The translations under genes were made by a program, and so were the position numbers. A stretch of 64,000 bases of DNA from UBA10649 sp963842725 (lineage in GTDB: Bacteria > Actinomycetota > Actinomycetes > S36-B12): the NCBI GenBank assembly GCA_963842725.1, contig CAWJHN010000004.1, forward strand, positions 1,922,001 through 1,986,000, given 5' to 3'. The notes below the pieces were generated by a model, which had not been told where the DNA came from, ran no database searches, and saw only the letters and a program-made list of their open reading frames with translations. Shown here in pieces: positions 1-8,881 of the stretch (position 1 is its first letter; each line of letters starts with the position of its first letter).

Positions 1-2140
1 CCAGGGAGCGGGCGTCGATGACGTCGGCCTGCAGGCCGTGGGTTCCCGCGAGGGTGTCGGCGGCGTCCAGCGCCCGCTGCAGCGTGGCACCGACGCTGAG
101 GATCGTCAGGTCGTCCCCGCTGCGTACGCGATGCGCGGTGCCGATCGGCACCCGATAGGGCTCGCGCGGCACGCCGTCCGGATGGATCGTCTCGGGCAGG
201 TCGTAGAGCCGCTGGCTCTCGAAGAACAACACCGGGTCGTTGCCGGCCAGGGCGCTGGCCAGCAGGCCCTTGGCGTCGTGGGCCGTGGCGGGGAAGACCA
301 CCTTGAGACCGGGCACCGTGGAGACCATGGAGCTCCAGTCCTGGGAGTGCTGGGCGCCGTACTTGGCGCCCACTGAGATCCGCACGACGAGCGGGAGCTG
401 GACCAGGCCGCCGGACATCGCCTGCCACTTGGCCATCTGGTTGAACACCTCGTCCCCCGCCCGGCCGATGAAGTCGGCGTACATGAGCTCGACCAGGGCG
501 CGTCCGCCGCTGAGCGCGTAGCCGACGCCGGCGCCGACGATCGCGGCCTCGGAGATCGGTGAGTTGAACAGGCGGTGCCGGGGCAGGAACTCGGTCAGCC
601 CGCGGTAGACGCCGAACGAGCCGCCCCAGTCGCGGTTCTCCTCACCCCACAGGGCGAGCCGGTCGTCGGCCGCGGTGGCATCGACGACAGCCTCGAAGAG
701 TGCGTCGCGGAAGGTGATCGCCTTGGCCCCGCTCAGTCTCGCTCCGTCGACCACGCCGGTGCGCGACTTGCGGGCCAGGGCCTGCAGGTGAGGCAGTTCG
801 GCCGCGGGGACGGTGGTCTCGCCGGCGGGGGCGGTGCCGGGGTCGACCTCGGTGTTGTTGAACGTGGCCTGCGCCATCACCCGGTGGTCGGTGCGCAGCT
901 CCAGACGCGGCGAGACCTCGGGGTCGATCGCCACCTCAAGGGCGGTGCGGACGACGTCCGCGGCCCAGGCCTTGTGCTCGGCCAGCCGCCCCGCCGGCAC
1001 GACGCCGCCGTCGACGAGGCGCTGGAAGTAGGTGGGGATCGGGTCGACCGCAGCCCACAGGTCGACCTCTTCCTTGGTGCGGTAGGAGGAGGCGTCGCTG
1101 GGGGAGTGACCGGTCAGGCGGTAGCACTGGCAGTCGATCAGCACCGGCCCGGTGCCGTCCTCGATGTGCCGACGTGCCTCTCGCATGGCGGCGATGACCG
1201 CCAGCGGGTTGTTCCCGTCCACGGTCTGGGCGTGCAGGTTGTCGGGGTTGACCCCCGCCCCGATCCGTGAGGGGTGGTCGAACGCCATGGTCTCGCCGAT
1301 GGTCTGGCCGCCCATGCCGTAGAAGTTGTTGACGATGAAGAAGACCACGGGGAGCCCGCCGCGGTGGCGCTCGTCCATCAGGTGACGCCACTGGCCCATG
1401 CTCGCGAACTGCAGGGACTCCCACACCGGCCCCGTGCCGGTGGAGGCGTCGCCGATGCTGGCCACGACGATGCCGTCCTTGACCTGCAGCCGGTTGTAGA
1501 GCGCCGCGCCGGTGGCCAGCGGGGCGGAGCCGCCCACGATGGCGTTGTTCGGATAGATACCCAGTGGCGGGAAGAAGGCATGCATGCTCCCGCCCAGACC
1601 GCGGTTGAACCCGGTGCGGCGCCCGAACGTCTCGGCGGTCATGCCGTACATCAGGAAGTTGATCGCCTGCTGCGCGGGGTCGTCGTCGGCGAGGTGCTTG
1701 TCGACCACCCGCCAGATGTCGCCGTGTGACCACGTGGACAGAGCCGTCTCGAGCTGATCGGAGTCGAGGGCGCGCATCGCGGACAGGCCCTTGGCGATCA
1801 CCTCTCCGTGGCTGCGGTGCGATCCGAACACCTTGTCGGTCGCCGTCAGGGTGAAGGACTGCCCGACGGCGGCACCCTCCTGCCCGATCGACAGGTGGGC
1901 GGGCCCGGCATGCGAGTAGCGGACGCCGAGGTAGGCGCCCTCGCGCTTGACCGCGTTGAGCATCAGCTCGAACTCGCGCACCAGCACCATGTCCCGGCCG
2001 ATCTGGTCGAGCCCGGCGTCGGAGAACTCGGCACGCTCACGCTCCAGGTCGCCCTGGTAGGCGTTGACGGCGATGGTGCCCAGATCGATCTGGGATCGCG
2101 CTCGCGCCACAGCGGGGTCGACCAGGAGTTCCTTTGCCAT
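1..2140 (-). CDS. 2-oxoacid dehydrogenase E1 component, alpha-beta fusion (partial)
   Basis: Thiamine-diphosphate-dependent decarboxylating subunit of a pyruvate/branched-chain/acetoin-type dehydrogenase complex. About 713 residues are visible and the C-terminus runs off the left edge. The N-terminal half is E1-alpha-like: a TPP motif begins with GDAS near residue 229 and ends with the NN pair near 270. The second half is E1-beta-like (transketolase pyrimidine domain), so both halves are fused in one chain. The ATG start reads MAKELLVD and lies 18 bp after the E2 stop, so E2 and E1 form one operon read leftward from the promoter region near 3.33 kb. No E3 is visible. The substrate cannot be told from sequence alone; acetoin, pyruvate and branched-chain acids all remain possible. 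Confidence 0.88.
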   Translation of the reverse strand, partial: MAKELLVDPAVARARSQIDLGTIAVNAYQGDLERERAEFSDAGLDQIGRDMVLVREFELMLNAVKREGAYLGVRYSHAGPAHLSIGQEGAAVGQSFTLTATDKVFGSHRSHGEVIAKGLSAMRALDSDQLETALSTWSHGDIWRVVDKHLADDDPAQQAINFLMYGMTAETFGRRTGFNRGLGGSMHAFFPPLGIYPNNAIVGGSAPLATGAALYNRLQVKDGIVVASIGDASTGTGPVWESLQFASMGQWRHLMDERHRGGLPVVFFIVNNFYGMGGQTIGETMAFDHPSRIGAGVNPDNLHAQTVDGNNPLAVIAAMREARRHIEDGTGPVLIDCQCYRLTGHSPSDASSYRTKEEVDLWAAVDPIPTYFQRLVDGGVVPAGRLAEHKAWAADVVRTALEVAIDPEVSPRLELRTDHRVMAQATFNNTEVDPGTAPAGETTVPAAELPHLQALARKSRTGVVDGARLSGAKAITFRDALFEAVVDATAADDRLALWGEENRDWGGSFGVYRGLTEFLPRHRLFNSPISEAAIVGAGVGYALSGGRALVELMYADFIGRAGDEVFNQMAKWQAMSGGLVQLPLVVRISVGAKYGAQHSQDWSSMVSTVPGLKVVFPATAHDAKGLLASALAGNDPVLFFESQRLYDLPETIHPDGVPREPYRVPIGTAHRVRSGDDLTILSVGATLQRALDAADTLAGTHGLQADVIDARSL

Positions 2141-2158
2141 GTCAGATCCTTCAGCAGG

Positions 2159-3322
2159 TCACAGAGCGGACAGAACGTCGACGGTCTCGATGCACGACGC
2201 GATGTCGGCCAACAGCGCCGCCGCCGGTCCGCCGTCCAGTGCACGATGGTCGAACGTGAGCGACAGGGGCAGCAGCGGAGTCGCCTCCGGGTGCGGCGTG
2301 TGCACGGCGCCGACGCCGAGGACGCAGCTCTGCGGGGGGTTCAGCACCGGGGTGAACCAGTGCACCCCGAGGCCACCCAGGTTGGAGACGGTGAAGGTCC
2401 CCCCGGTCATCTCGTCGGGGGTCAGGCTGCCCGACCGGCAGCGGTCGATCGCCGTGTGGGCGGCCGCAGCGAGATCGGCCAGGGGCAGGACGTCGGCGCG
2501 CGGGATCACCGGCACCAGCAGCGCCTGCCCGGTGTCGACGGCGAAACCCAGGTTCACCCTGCGGAACTGCGTTATGCCGTCCCAGTCGAACCAGGAGTTG
2601 GCCTCCGGGTGCCGGGCCATGGCCCGGGCGGCTGCGAACAGCAACAGATCGTTGACCCCGATCCGCGGCAGCGCGCGCTGATCGGTGACCTCGCGCAGCC
2701 GGGCGGCATAACGGAGCAGTGCGCCGGCAGGCGCATACCGGGTGAGGGTCAGCTGAGCGGTCTGTTGCAGCGAGGCGAGCATCCGCTCCGCCGTCACCTT
2801 GCGTGCGCCCCGCACCGGGACGACGACCTGGTCCTCCTGGCCGGAGTCGGCCAGGGCTCGCGCCGGCGCCTGTGCGGGGGCCGGTGGTGGCGCGAGGGCG
2901 GTGCGGTCTGCGGCCAGAACGTCCGCGGCGAGGATTCGCCCGCCGGGCCCGGTTCCGTGCAGTGCATTCAGGTCGATGGCGTGCCGGGCGGCAAGGATCC
3001 GGGCCCGGGGGGAGGCGCCGGCTCGCCCACGGTCGACCGCCTTGACCGCCTCGACCTCCGTCGGAACCGTGGGGGCGACCTCGTCCGGGGCGCCGATGAC
3101 GGCGATCACGGAGTACTCCGCGACCTCGGCTCCGGCGTTCGCATGGATCTTCAGGACCCGCCCTGAGGCGGGCGCCTCGATGTCGATCGTCGACTTGGCC
3201 GTCTCGAGAGTCACCAGTACGTCGCCGGCGCTGACCTCCTGGCCCTCGACGACCAGCCAGTCGAGCAGGACGGCGTCCTCCCCGGCGTTCCCGGTGGTCG
3301 GCACCCGCACTTCCGTCGCCAT
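2159..3322 (-). CDS. dihydrolipoamide acyltransferase (E2) of a 2-oxoacid dehydrogenase complex
   Basis: Core acyltransferase of 387 residues. One N-terminal lipoyl domain carries the lipoylation site ETAKS (Lys43). A proline/alanine linker and a peripheral-subunit-binding domain (SPRARILA to GRILAADVL, about residues 103-138) follow. The C-terminal catalytic domain ends with the HRALDGG active-site motif (His359, Asp363). It is the first gene of the E2-E1 operon. The start ATG (3320-3322) lies close to a 26-bp palindrome at 3341-3366, which would place a bound regulator over the promoter. The divergent neighbour is a SorC regulator, so sugar- or polyol-dependent control is inferred. Confidence 0.92.
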   Translation of the reverse strand: MATEVRVPTTGNAGEDAVLLDWLVVEGQEVSAGDVLVTLETAKSTIDIEAPASGRVLKIHANAGAEVAEYSVIAVIGAPDEVAPTVPTEVEAVKAVDRGRAGASPRARILAARHAIDLNALHGTGPGGRILAADVLAADRTALAPPPAPAQAPARALADSGQEDQVVVPVRGARKVTAERMLASLQQTAQLTLTRYAPAGALLRYAARLREVTDQRALPRIGVNDLLLFAAARAMARHPEANSWFDWDGITQFRRVNLGFAVDTGQALLVPVIPRADVLPLADLAAAAHTAIDRCRSGSLTPDEMTGGTFTVSNLGGLGVHWFTPVLNPPQSCVLGVGAVHTPHPEATPLLPLSLTFDHRALDGGPAAALLADIASCIETVDVLSAL

Positions 3323-3340
3323 ACAACCGCTCCAACGTGC

Positions 3341-3366
3341 AGTATGCGCTCAAGTGAGCGAATACT
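3341..3366. promoter_or_regulatory. 26-bp palindromic operator between E2 and SorC regulator
   Basis: A 26-bp inverted repeat centred on CGCTCA-AG-TGAGCG, with outer arms AGTAT and ATACT. Only the two central bases and one symmetric pair break the symmetry. It sits between the divergent E2 and SorC genes. The core GCTCA-N2-TGAGC recurs twice upstream of the second SorC gene near 52.2 and 52.3 kb, so it is the probable binding site of these paralogous regulators. Confidence 0.75.
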
Positions 3367-3467
3367 TACGGTAGCCCGGACGTCGTGGGTCGTCAACGGA
3401 GGCGACTCCGTACGATGAGCCCGCACCCCTGCCGGCACGTGGTGGCGAAAGAGCGTGGAGCGAGTCG

Positions 3468-4436
3468 ATGCAGTCGAAACCCGTGGGCGGCCCGGTCTCT
3501 CTCGACCTGGTCAACACCGTGCTGGCCGCGCGCCGCTTCTACCTCGACGGCGCCAGCAAGAGCGACATCGCCGACGACCTGGGCATCTCGCGGTTCAAGG
3601 TGACCCGGCTGCTCGAGGCGGCGAAGCGCGACGGCATCGTCCGGATCACCATCGACGTGCCCGCCGAGGTCGATCTGGAGCGCTCGGCCGAGCTGGCCGT
3701 CGCCTACGGGATCAAACAGGCGCTCGTCGTCCAGGTGATCGACGACTCCGAGGACTTCACCCGGCTGCAACTCGGCCGGGCCGGGGCTGCGCTGCTCGCG
3801 AGCTCGCTCGAGGCGGGCGACGTGCTCGGGCTGAGCTGGGGCAGGACGCTGCAGGCGATGGTGGGCGCCATCCATGAACTGCCGCGCTGCGCGGTGGTGC
3901 AGATCGTCGGGGGGATTCCGGCCGACCTGAGCATCAACTCGATGGAACTCGTCCGCCAGGTGGCCGAACTCGCCGGCGGCCCGGTGTACCCGTTGCATGT
4001 GCCGATGCTGCTCGACAACCCGGCGGCCGCGTCGACCCTGCGGCAGGAGCAGCACGTGCAGCAGACGTTCGCCATGTTCGGCCGGCTGACCAAGGCCGTG
4101 GTCGGCATCGGCGCCTGGGAGCCGGACGGTTTCGCGCTGTCGTCGGCGCTGTCGCCCGCGCTCGCCGAACAGGCCCGGCTCGCCGGGGCGGTGGCCGACG
4201 TCTGTATGACGTTGCTCGACGCCTCCGGTGCCCCGGTCCTGCTGGAGGAGCTGAGCAGCAGGCTGATCGCGATCGACTTCGATCATCTCTCGACGGTGCC
4301 TGACGTGATGGCCATCGCCGGCGGCGAGGCCAAGGCGCGCGCTGTGGCGGCAGCACTGCGCAGCGGCGTCGTCCATCGGTTGGTGACCGACCAGCACTGT
4401 GCGCGGGCACTGGCCAGGCTGGCTCAGGAGGGGTGA
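3468..4436 (+). CDS. SorC/DeoR-type sugar-binding transcriptional regulator (copy 1)
   Basis: Regulator of 322 residues. An N-terminal helix-turn-helix (about residues 10-50, with FYLDGASKSDIA and the recognition helix SRFKVTRLL) is followed by a SorC sugar-binding domain related to NagB-like isomerases (GLSWGRTL, VGIGAWEPD, and a conserved C-terminal half ending in HRLVTDQHCA). These proteins normally bind a phosphorylated sugar. A paralog lies at 51.2-52.2 kb with almost the same recognition helix. The gene is divergent from E2/E1 and sits 4 bp upstream of the xylulokinase, so it most likely controls both directions through the palindrome at 3341-3366. Confidence 0.9.
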   Translation: MQSKPVGGPVSLDLVNTVLAARRFYLDGASKSDIADDLGISRFKVTRLLEAAKRDGIVRITIDVPAEVDLERSAELAVAYGIKQALVVQVIDDSEDFTRLQLGRAGAALLASSLEAGDVLGLSWGRTLQAMVGAIHELPRCAVVQIVGGIPADLSINSMELVRQVAELAGGPVYPLHVPMLLDNPAAASTLRQEQHVQQTFAMFGRLTKAVVGIGAWEPDGFALSSALSPALAEQARLAGAVADVCMTLLDASGAPVLLEELSSRLIAIDFDHLSTVPDVMAIAGGEAKARAVAAALRSGVVHRLVTDQHCARALARLAQEG

Positions 4437-4440
4437 GGCG

Positions 4441-5921
4441 GTGAGCGGCTCGCTGCGTGACGCGGTGCTGGGCATCGACCTGGGGACCAGCTCGGTCAAG
4501 GTGGTGCTGGCAACCCCGCGCGGAGACCTGCTGGCGCAGAGCACCCGCGGCTACCCGGTGGAACGGCCTCATCCCGGGTGGGCGGAGACCGACCCGGGGC
4601 TGTGGTGGGCGGCGATCGTCGACGCGGTGCACGAGGTCACCCGGGCCCGGCCGGAGGCGACCGTCCACGGGATCGGCTTCTCCGGTCAGATGCACGGCGT
4701 CGTGCTCGCCGATCAGGCCGGGCAGCCCGTGCGCCCGGCGGTGCTGTGGGAGGACGCCCGCGCCGAGGCCGAGCTCGATCTCTATCGCCGTCTCGACGCC
4801 GCGCCGGCCCGGCGGCTGGCCAACCCGCTCAGCCCGGGCATGGCCGGGCCGGTCCTGGCCTGGCTGCATCGCTACGAGCCCGACGTGACGGCGCGGGCGC
4901 TGTCGCCGTCCAGCCCAAGGACTGGGTGCGCGGGCGGCTCACCGGGCGGTGGAACGCCGAGCCCAGCGACGCCTCGGCCACCTTGCTCTACGACGTGCTC
5001 GGCCAGGGATGGGATCTCGAGATCGCCTCTGCCCTGGGCATTCCGGACCGCCTGCTCGCGCCGATCCTGGAGTCGGCGGCCACCCGTGCCGGGTCGCTCC
5101 AGACTTCGGCGGCGGCCGAGCTCGGGCTCGAACCCGGGCTGCCGGTGGCGGCCGGGGCTGCCGACACCGCCGCCGCCGCGCTGGGCTCCGGGCTGATCGA
5201 TCCGGGCGTCGTCCAGCTGACCATCGGTACCGGAGTGCAGATCGTCACCCCGGCTCGGCGGCCGACTGCCGACTCGTTGCGGGCGCCGCAGGACACGGTG
5301 ACCCATCTCTACCGCTCCGCCACGGCGGAGGGCTGGTACGCCATGTCGGCCGGCCTCACCGGCGGGGTGACCCTCGGCTGGGTGCGTGGCGTGCTCGCTG
5401 CGGACTGGCCGGAGCTCTACGGCGCCGCCGAGCACTCCTGCCGGGCGGACGACCCGATCTTCCTGCCGCATGTCGCCGGCGAGCGGACGCCGTACCTCGA
5501 CACCTCACTGCGCGCCGCCTGGACCGGGCTGGAGGCGCGGCACGAGCGCGGCACGCTGCTCTACGCGGCATTGGAGGGGGTGGCGTTCGCCGTGGCCGAC
5601 GGGTTCGACGCCTTGTGTGCCGCGGTGGACGGGCGCCCGCGCACGGTCTGGCTCGCGGGCGGCGGCACGACCTCGCCGGCCTGGCGGCAGTTGCTGGCCG
5701 ACGTGCTGCAGATCGAACTGCAGGCCGTCGCCGTGCCGGGTGCCTCGGCACGGGGTGCCGCCCTGCTCGCCGCTCAGGCTGCCGGCCTGCTCAGTGACGC
5801 CGAACTGGCCGAGGTGACCACGCCGGTCACTCGACTGGCGGCCGTGCCTCGCGCCGACGACGGGGTGCTCCGGGAGCGCAGGGCGAGGTACCTCGACGTC
5901 CTGGGGCGGCTCAGATCGTGA
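4441..5921 (+). pseudogene. xylB: xylulokinase, FGGY family (one frameshift)
   Basis: ATP-dependent carbohydrate kinase, best matched to xylulokinase (D-xylulose to D-xylulose 5-phosphate). The N-terminal phosphate-binding loop reads GIDLGTSSVKV; SGQMHGVV, a later ADTAAAALGSG loop and the C-terminal AGGGTTSPAW are all present. The frame breaks near 4900-4906: the upstream frame ends its homology at DVTARAL and the family motif QPKDW continues in another frame. Restoring one base gives about 494 codons, the usual family length. GTG start 4 bp after the SorC stop. The 3' end overlaps the convergent alcohol dehydrogenase by 11 bp. No other damage is visible, so a sequence error is as likely as a real mutation. 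Confidence 0.85.
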
Positions 5922-6933
5922 TGACCACCTTGTGCGCCGAGTCGTCATGGGCGACGGCGTCGAGGGCGGCGGCGTAGTCGTCGAGGGTGAAGCGGTGGGT
6001 GATGATGCCGTCCGTGCGCGCGCGGCCCGCACGGAGGGCTGCGATCGCGGCACCGAACGAGGTCATCTCGGCATAGGAACCCTTGATCACGATCTCCCGC
6101 CGGAAGATGTCGAAGGGGTGCACCGCGATGGTCTCCGCGGGCTTGGTCACGCCGTAGAGCAGCACCGTGCCTCCGTTGCGCGTCAACGGAACACAGATGT
6201 TGCCGACCTCCACCGCCCCCGTGGCCTCGACCACGATGTCGTACCCCACGCCGCCGGACGCCGTGAGCAGCCGCGCCTGGTTCGTCTCGGGCGCACCACG
6301 TTCCAGCGGCACGACGGAGGTCGCGCCCAGTGCCGTCGCCGTGGTCAGCTGGTAGGGCACGGGGCCGGCCACGGTGACCGCGCTCGCTCCGGACGCCGCG
6401 ATGAGTTGTGCGAGAAGGAGTCCGGTGGGGCCGGCGCCGAGTACCAGTGCAGACGAGCCGGGCCGTACCTGCAGGGTCTCCACGCCGTGCATGGCGCAGG
6501 CCGCGGGTTCGGTGAAGACCGCGGTGTCCAGCGGCAAGCCCTCGACCGAGAAGACCAGGGCCTGGGGGACGCAGACGAACTCGGCGAAGAAGCCGGTCGC
6601 GGTCGACCCGCAGCCGCGTGGATCCTGACACAGGCCCAACCGCCCGGCGCGGCAGAAGGCGCAGCGCCCGCAGGGGATGTTGGGATTCACGCTCACCTGC
6701 TCACCGACCCGCAGGCCGGAGACCGCGGGCCCCATCGACTCGACCACGCCGACCACCTCGTGGCCGGGGATCAGCGGGAATCGGCCCGTGTAGTAGCCGG
6801 AGTGGATGTGCACGTCGGTGGCGCAGACCCCGACCTGCACGACCCGGATCAGCACGTCGTCCGGCCCCGGTTGCGGCGTGGGTACGTCGGTGACGGCGAA
6901 CCGGAGCGGAGCCTCGTAGAGGACGGCCTTCAT
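5911..6933 (-). CDS. zinc-dependent alcohol/polyol dehydrogenase (MDR family)
   Basis: Medium-chain dehydrogenase of 340 residues. Catalytic zinc ligands are visible as Cys37 and His58-Glu59 (GHEVVG). The structural zinc lobe has the four cysteines 88, 91, 94 and 102. The Rossmann glycine motif is LGAGPTG. It resembles threonine/sorbitol dehydrogenases, so oxidation of a polyol or secondary alcohol is plausible next to a xylulokinase. The ATG at 6931-6933 was chosen because homology starts at MKAVLYE; the frame runs further upstream without family similarity. It is convergent with the kinase and their ends overlap. Confidence 0.88.
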   Translation of the reverse strand: MKAVLYEAPLRFAVTDVPTPQPGPDDVLIRVVQVGVCATDVHIHSGYYTGRFPLIPGHEVVGVVESMGPAVSGLRVGEQVSVNPNIPCGRCAFCRAGRLGLCQDPRGCGSTATGFFAEFVCVPQALVFSVEGLPLDTAVFTEPAACAMHGVETLQVRPGSSALVLGAGPTGLLLAQLIAASGASAVTVAGPVPYQLTTATALGATSVVPLERGAPETNQARLLTASGGVGYDIVVEATGAVEVGNICVPLTRNGGTVLLYGVTKPAETIAVHPFDIFRREIVIKGSYAEMTSFGAAIAALRAGRARTDGIITHRFTLDDYAAALDAVAHDDSAHKVVITI

Positions 6934-7042
6934 GGGATCTCCCGACGTCGGGCCAGCGCAACCGAACGTACACCCGGCTCTCGCGGGTCGAGCGGCGGTA
7001 GCCTCGGACCCGACGCGATGGGACGAGGGCGGATGAGGCGAC

Positions 7043-7486
7043 ATGGCTGAGGCGAACGACTGGAATGCCGGGATCATCGAGGAGTTCCGCACCCATGGGG
7101 GAGCAGTCGGTGGCCAGTTCGAAGGGGCCCCCTTGCTGCTGCTCACCACCGTCGGGCGCCGCTCCGGGATCCGCCGCACCAGCCCGATGATGTATCTGGA
7201 CGACGGTGCCGGCCGGTGGCTGGTGTTCGCCTCGAAGGCCGGCCTGCCGACCCACCCGGACTGGTTCTTGAACCTGCAGGCCAACCCCGAGGTGACGGTG
7301 GAGATCGGCACGCGCACCGTGCCCGCGACGGCGGTCGTGCTGGAGGGTGCCGACCGGGACCACTGGTTCGCCGAGCAGGCGCGTCGCTACCCCGGTTTCG
7401 CCGAGTACCAGGCCAAGACCGACCGGGTGATCCCCGTGGTGGCACTGCTTCCCGCGGAAGCGGCTGCCGACCCGGCGGTGCAGTGA
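7043..7486 (+). CDS. F420-type nitroreductase family (Ddn-like) protein
   Basis: A 147-residue protein of the deazaflavin-dependent nitroreductase family, a split-barrel fold confined largely to actinobacteria. Family landmarks are LLLLTTVGRRSG, the RTSPMMYL strand, VFASKAGLPTHPDWFLNL and a C-terminal RVIPVVALLP. Members use reduced F420 or FMN to reduce quinones or other small molecules. The gene stands 4 bp ahead of a GNAT acetyltransferase and may be cotranscribed with it. The substrate is unknown. Confidence 0.85.
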   Translation: MAEANDWNAGIIEEFRTHGGAVGGQFEGAPLLLLTTVGRRSGIRRTSPMMYLDDGAGRWLVFASKAGLPTHPDWFLNLQANPEVTVEIGTRTVPATAVVLEGADRDHWFAEQARRYPGFAEYQAKTDRVIPVVALLPAEAAADPAVQ

Positions 7487-7490
7487 CCCG

Positions 7491-8072
7491 ATGGAGTCGT
7501 CCCGGTTCACCGTGCGGCCGCTGAACGAGGCGACGTGGCCGGCGTTCGCCGCACTGGTGGAGCGCAACAACGGGATCTTCGGCGGCTGCTGGTGCATGGG
7601 GTTCCACCCCGAGGGCGTCGGCAGGGACACCACGGCGGAACTGAACCGTGAGCGGAAGTTGACTCGCGTGCGCGCGGGCACGGCCCACGCGGCGCTGGTG
7701 TTCGACGGCGAGGACTGCCTGGGTTGGTGTCAGTTCGGTGTCCCCGAGGAACTGCCGCGGATCAAGAGCCGCGCCGCGTACGAGAAGGAGCGGACGGCGT
7801 CCCCCGACTGGCGGATCGCCTGCTGCTACGTGGGCAAGGGACACCGTCGTCAGGGGGTGGCCGCCGCTGCTCTGGAGGGTGCCCTGGAGCTGATCGCCGC
7901 CGCCGGTGGCGGCACCGTCGAGGGATACCCCGAGGACGCCGGTGCGGTGCCCTCGGGGTTCCTGTACAACGGTGCGTTGTCGACCTACGAGGCGCTGGGG
8001 TTCACCCGCGAGCGCAGGATCGGCAAGCATCGCTGGGTGGTGACTGCCGTCGTTGAGGCGGCAGGCGGGTAG
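7491..8072 (+). CDS. GNAT family N-acetyltransferase
   Basis: A 193-residue acetyltransferase of the GNAT fold. The acetyl-CoA loop appears as VGKGHRRQGVAAAAL near residues 110-124, after the strand WRIACCYVG. A conserved GGCWCMGFHP stretch near residue 30 marks a subgroup common in actinobacteria. It starts 4 bp after the Ddn-like gene. The acceptor substrate cannot be predicted. Confidence 0.85.
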   Translation: MESSRFTVRPLNEATWPAFAALVERNNGIFGGCWCMGFHPEGVGRDTTAELNRERKLTRVRAGTAHAALVFDGEDCLGWCQFGVPEELPRIKSRAAYEKERTASPDWRIACCYVGKGHRRQGVAAAALEGALELIAAAGGGTVEGYPEDAGAVPSGFLYNGALSTYEALGFTRERRIGKHRWVVTAVVEAAGG

Positions 8073-8081
8073 GGCACTGTC

Positions 8082-8807
8082 TCAGTCCGCGGTGGTGTGC
8101 CGACGGACACCGAAGATGAGCAAGTAGCCCAGGATCCAGAACTCGCCGATGCTTGCCGGGACGGTCATCAGTTCGGTCACGAGGCCGGCGGCCGGGGCCA
8201 GGTACTGGATGAAGGCGCTGAGCACGTAGCCGAGGCCCCCGGCGATGAGAACCCACCCGAGCGGCTGCGGCATCCAGCGGGAGCGCAGGACGAGCCACCC
8301 CATCGGGATCAGCCAGAGGCCGAAGAACAGTTCCCCGACTCCCCACAACTGCCCGGACCCGACGTACAGCAGTTGAACCGTGGCCGCTGCATCACCGGCG
8401 ATGGCGAGCGAGGAGTCGCCGGCCACGTCGAGGGCCGTGGCCAGTGCCGCTGCGCTGCCCAGGATCGCGGCCGCGTTGACCATCCCGAACACCGCGATCA
8501 ACCCGGCCGCGAAGGCATCGACGCTGCGGAACAGACGGTAGAACCACACCGCCGTCAGGGTCTGGGTCAGCACCACGCCCAGTTCCAGCGCGACGCCGAC
8601 GCGCGCCAGCGCCTCGCGCTCGATCAGGTTGGACAACGTGGCGCGGGGGTCGTCGGCGACGAACAGCTGATTGCGGATCATCAGGAAGCCGAGCAGCCCG
8701 GTCACGCCCAGGCCGAGGTAGGCCAGCCCGGTGATCCGCGCCGTGCGCAGCAGGTCAGGTCGGGTCGCAAGGGCCGGTGAACCGACATCGGCGGTGGTCG
8801 CACTCAT
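8082..8807 (-). CDS. DUF4386 family integral membrane protein
   Basis: About 241 residues with six or so hydrophobic helices, matching DUF4386 (ITGLAYLGLGVTGLLGF at the N-terminus, then LGVVLTQTLTAVWFYRLF, GELFFGLWLIPMGWLVLRS and a C-terminal GEFWILGYLLIFGV). The function of the family is unknown. The start at 8805-8807 has a good ribosome-binding site (GAAGGAGTCC). It is divergent from a TetR regulator, with paired palindromes between them, so it is probably the regulator's target. A second DUF4386 gene lies at 17354-18065. Confidence 0.85.
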   Translation of the reverse strand: MSATTADVGSPALATRPDLLRTARITGLAYLGLGVTGLLGFLMIRNQLFVADDPRATLSNLIEREALARVGVALELGVVLTQTLTAVWFYRLFRSVDAFAAGLIAVFGMVNAAAILGSAAALATALDVAGDSSLAIAGDAAATVQLLYVGSGQLWGVGELFFGLWLIPMGWLVLRSRWMPQPLGWVLIAGGLGYVLSAFIQYLAPAAGLVTELMTVPASIGEFWILGYLLIFGVRRHTTAD

Positions 8808-8824
8808 CGTGGACTCCTTCGTAG

Positions 8825-8857
8825 TCTTACGGTGTAAGATAACCATACACGGTAAGG
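8825..8857. promoter_or_regulatory. tandem TetR-type operators
   Basis: TCTTAC-GGT-GTAAGA (8825-8839) is a 15-bp palindrome. A second, weaker version lies at 8843-8857 and matches it at about 11 of 15 positions in the opposite orientation. Centres are 18 bp apart. They occupy the gap between the DUF4386 gene and the TetR gene, the usual place for an autoregulatory TetR site. Confidence 0.7.
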
Positions 8858-8881
8858 TAGCCGGGTGGAAGAGGTCGCTGG

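Noticed and set aside
12..2100. Long plus-strand frames opposite the E1 gene and many others over 200 codons on antisense strands
   Set aside because: They are Arg/Pro/Ala-rich shadows produced by the G+C-rich third positions of the real genes and have no family motifs.
6941..6952. CCCGACGTCGGG palindrome upstream of the alcohol dehydrogenase
   Set aside because: It is short, GC-rich and lies over the ribosome-binding region. There is no second copy or matching regulator to support an operator.
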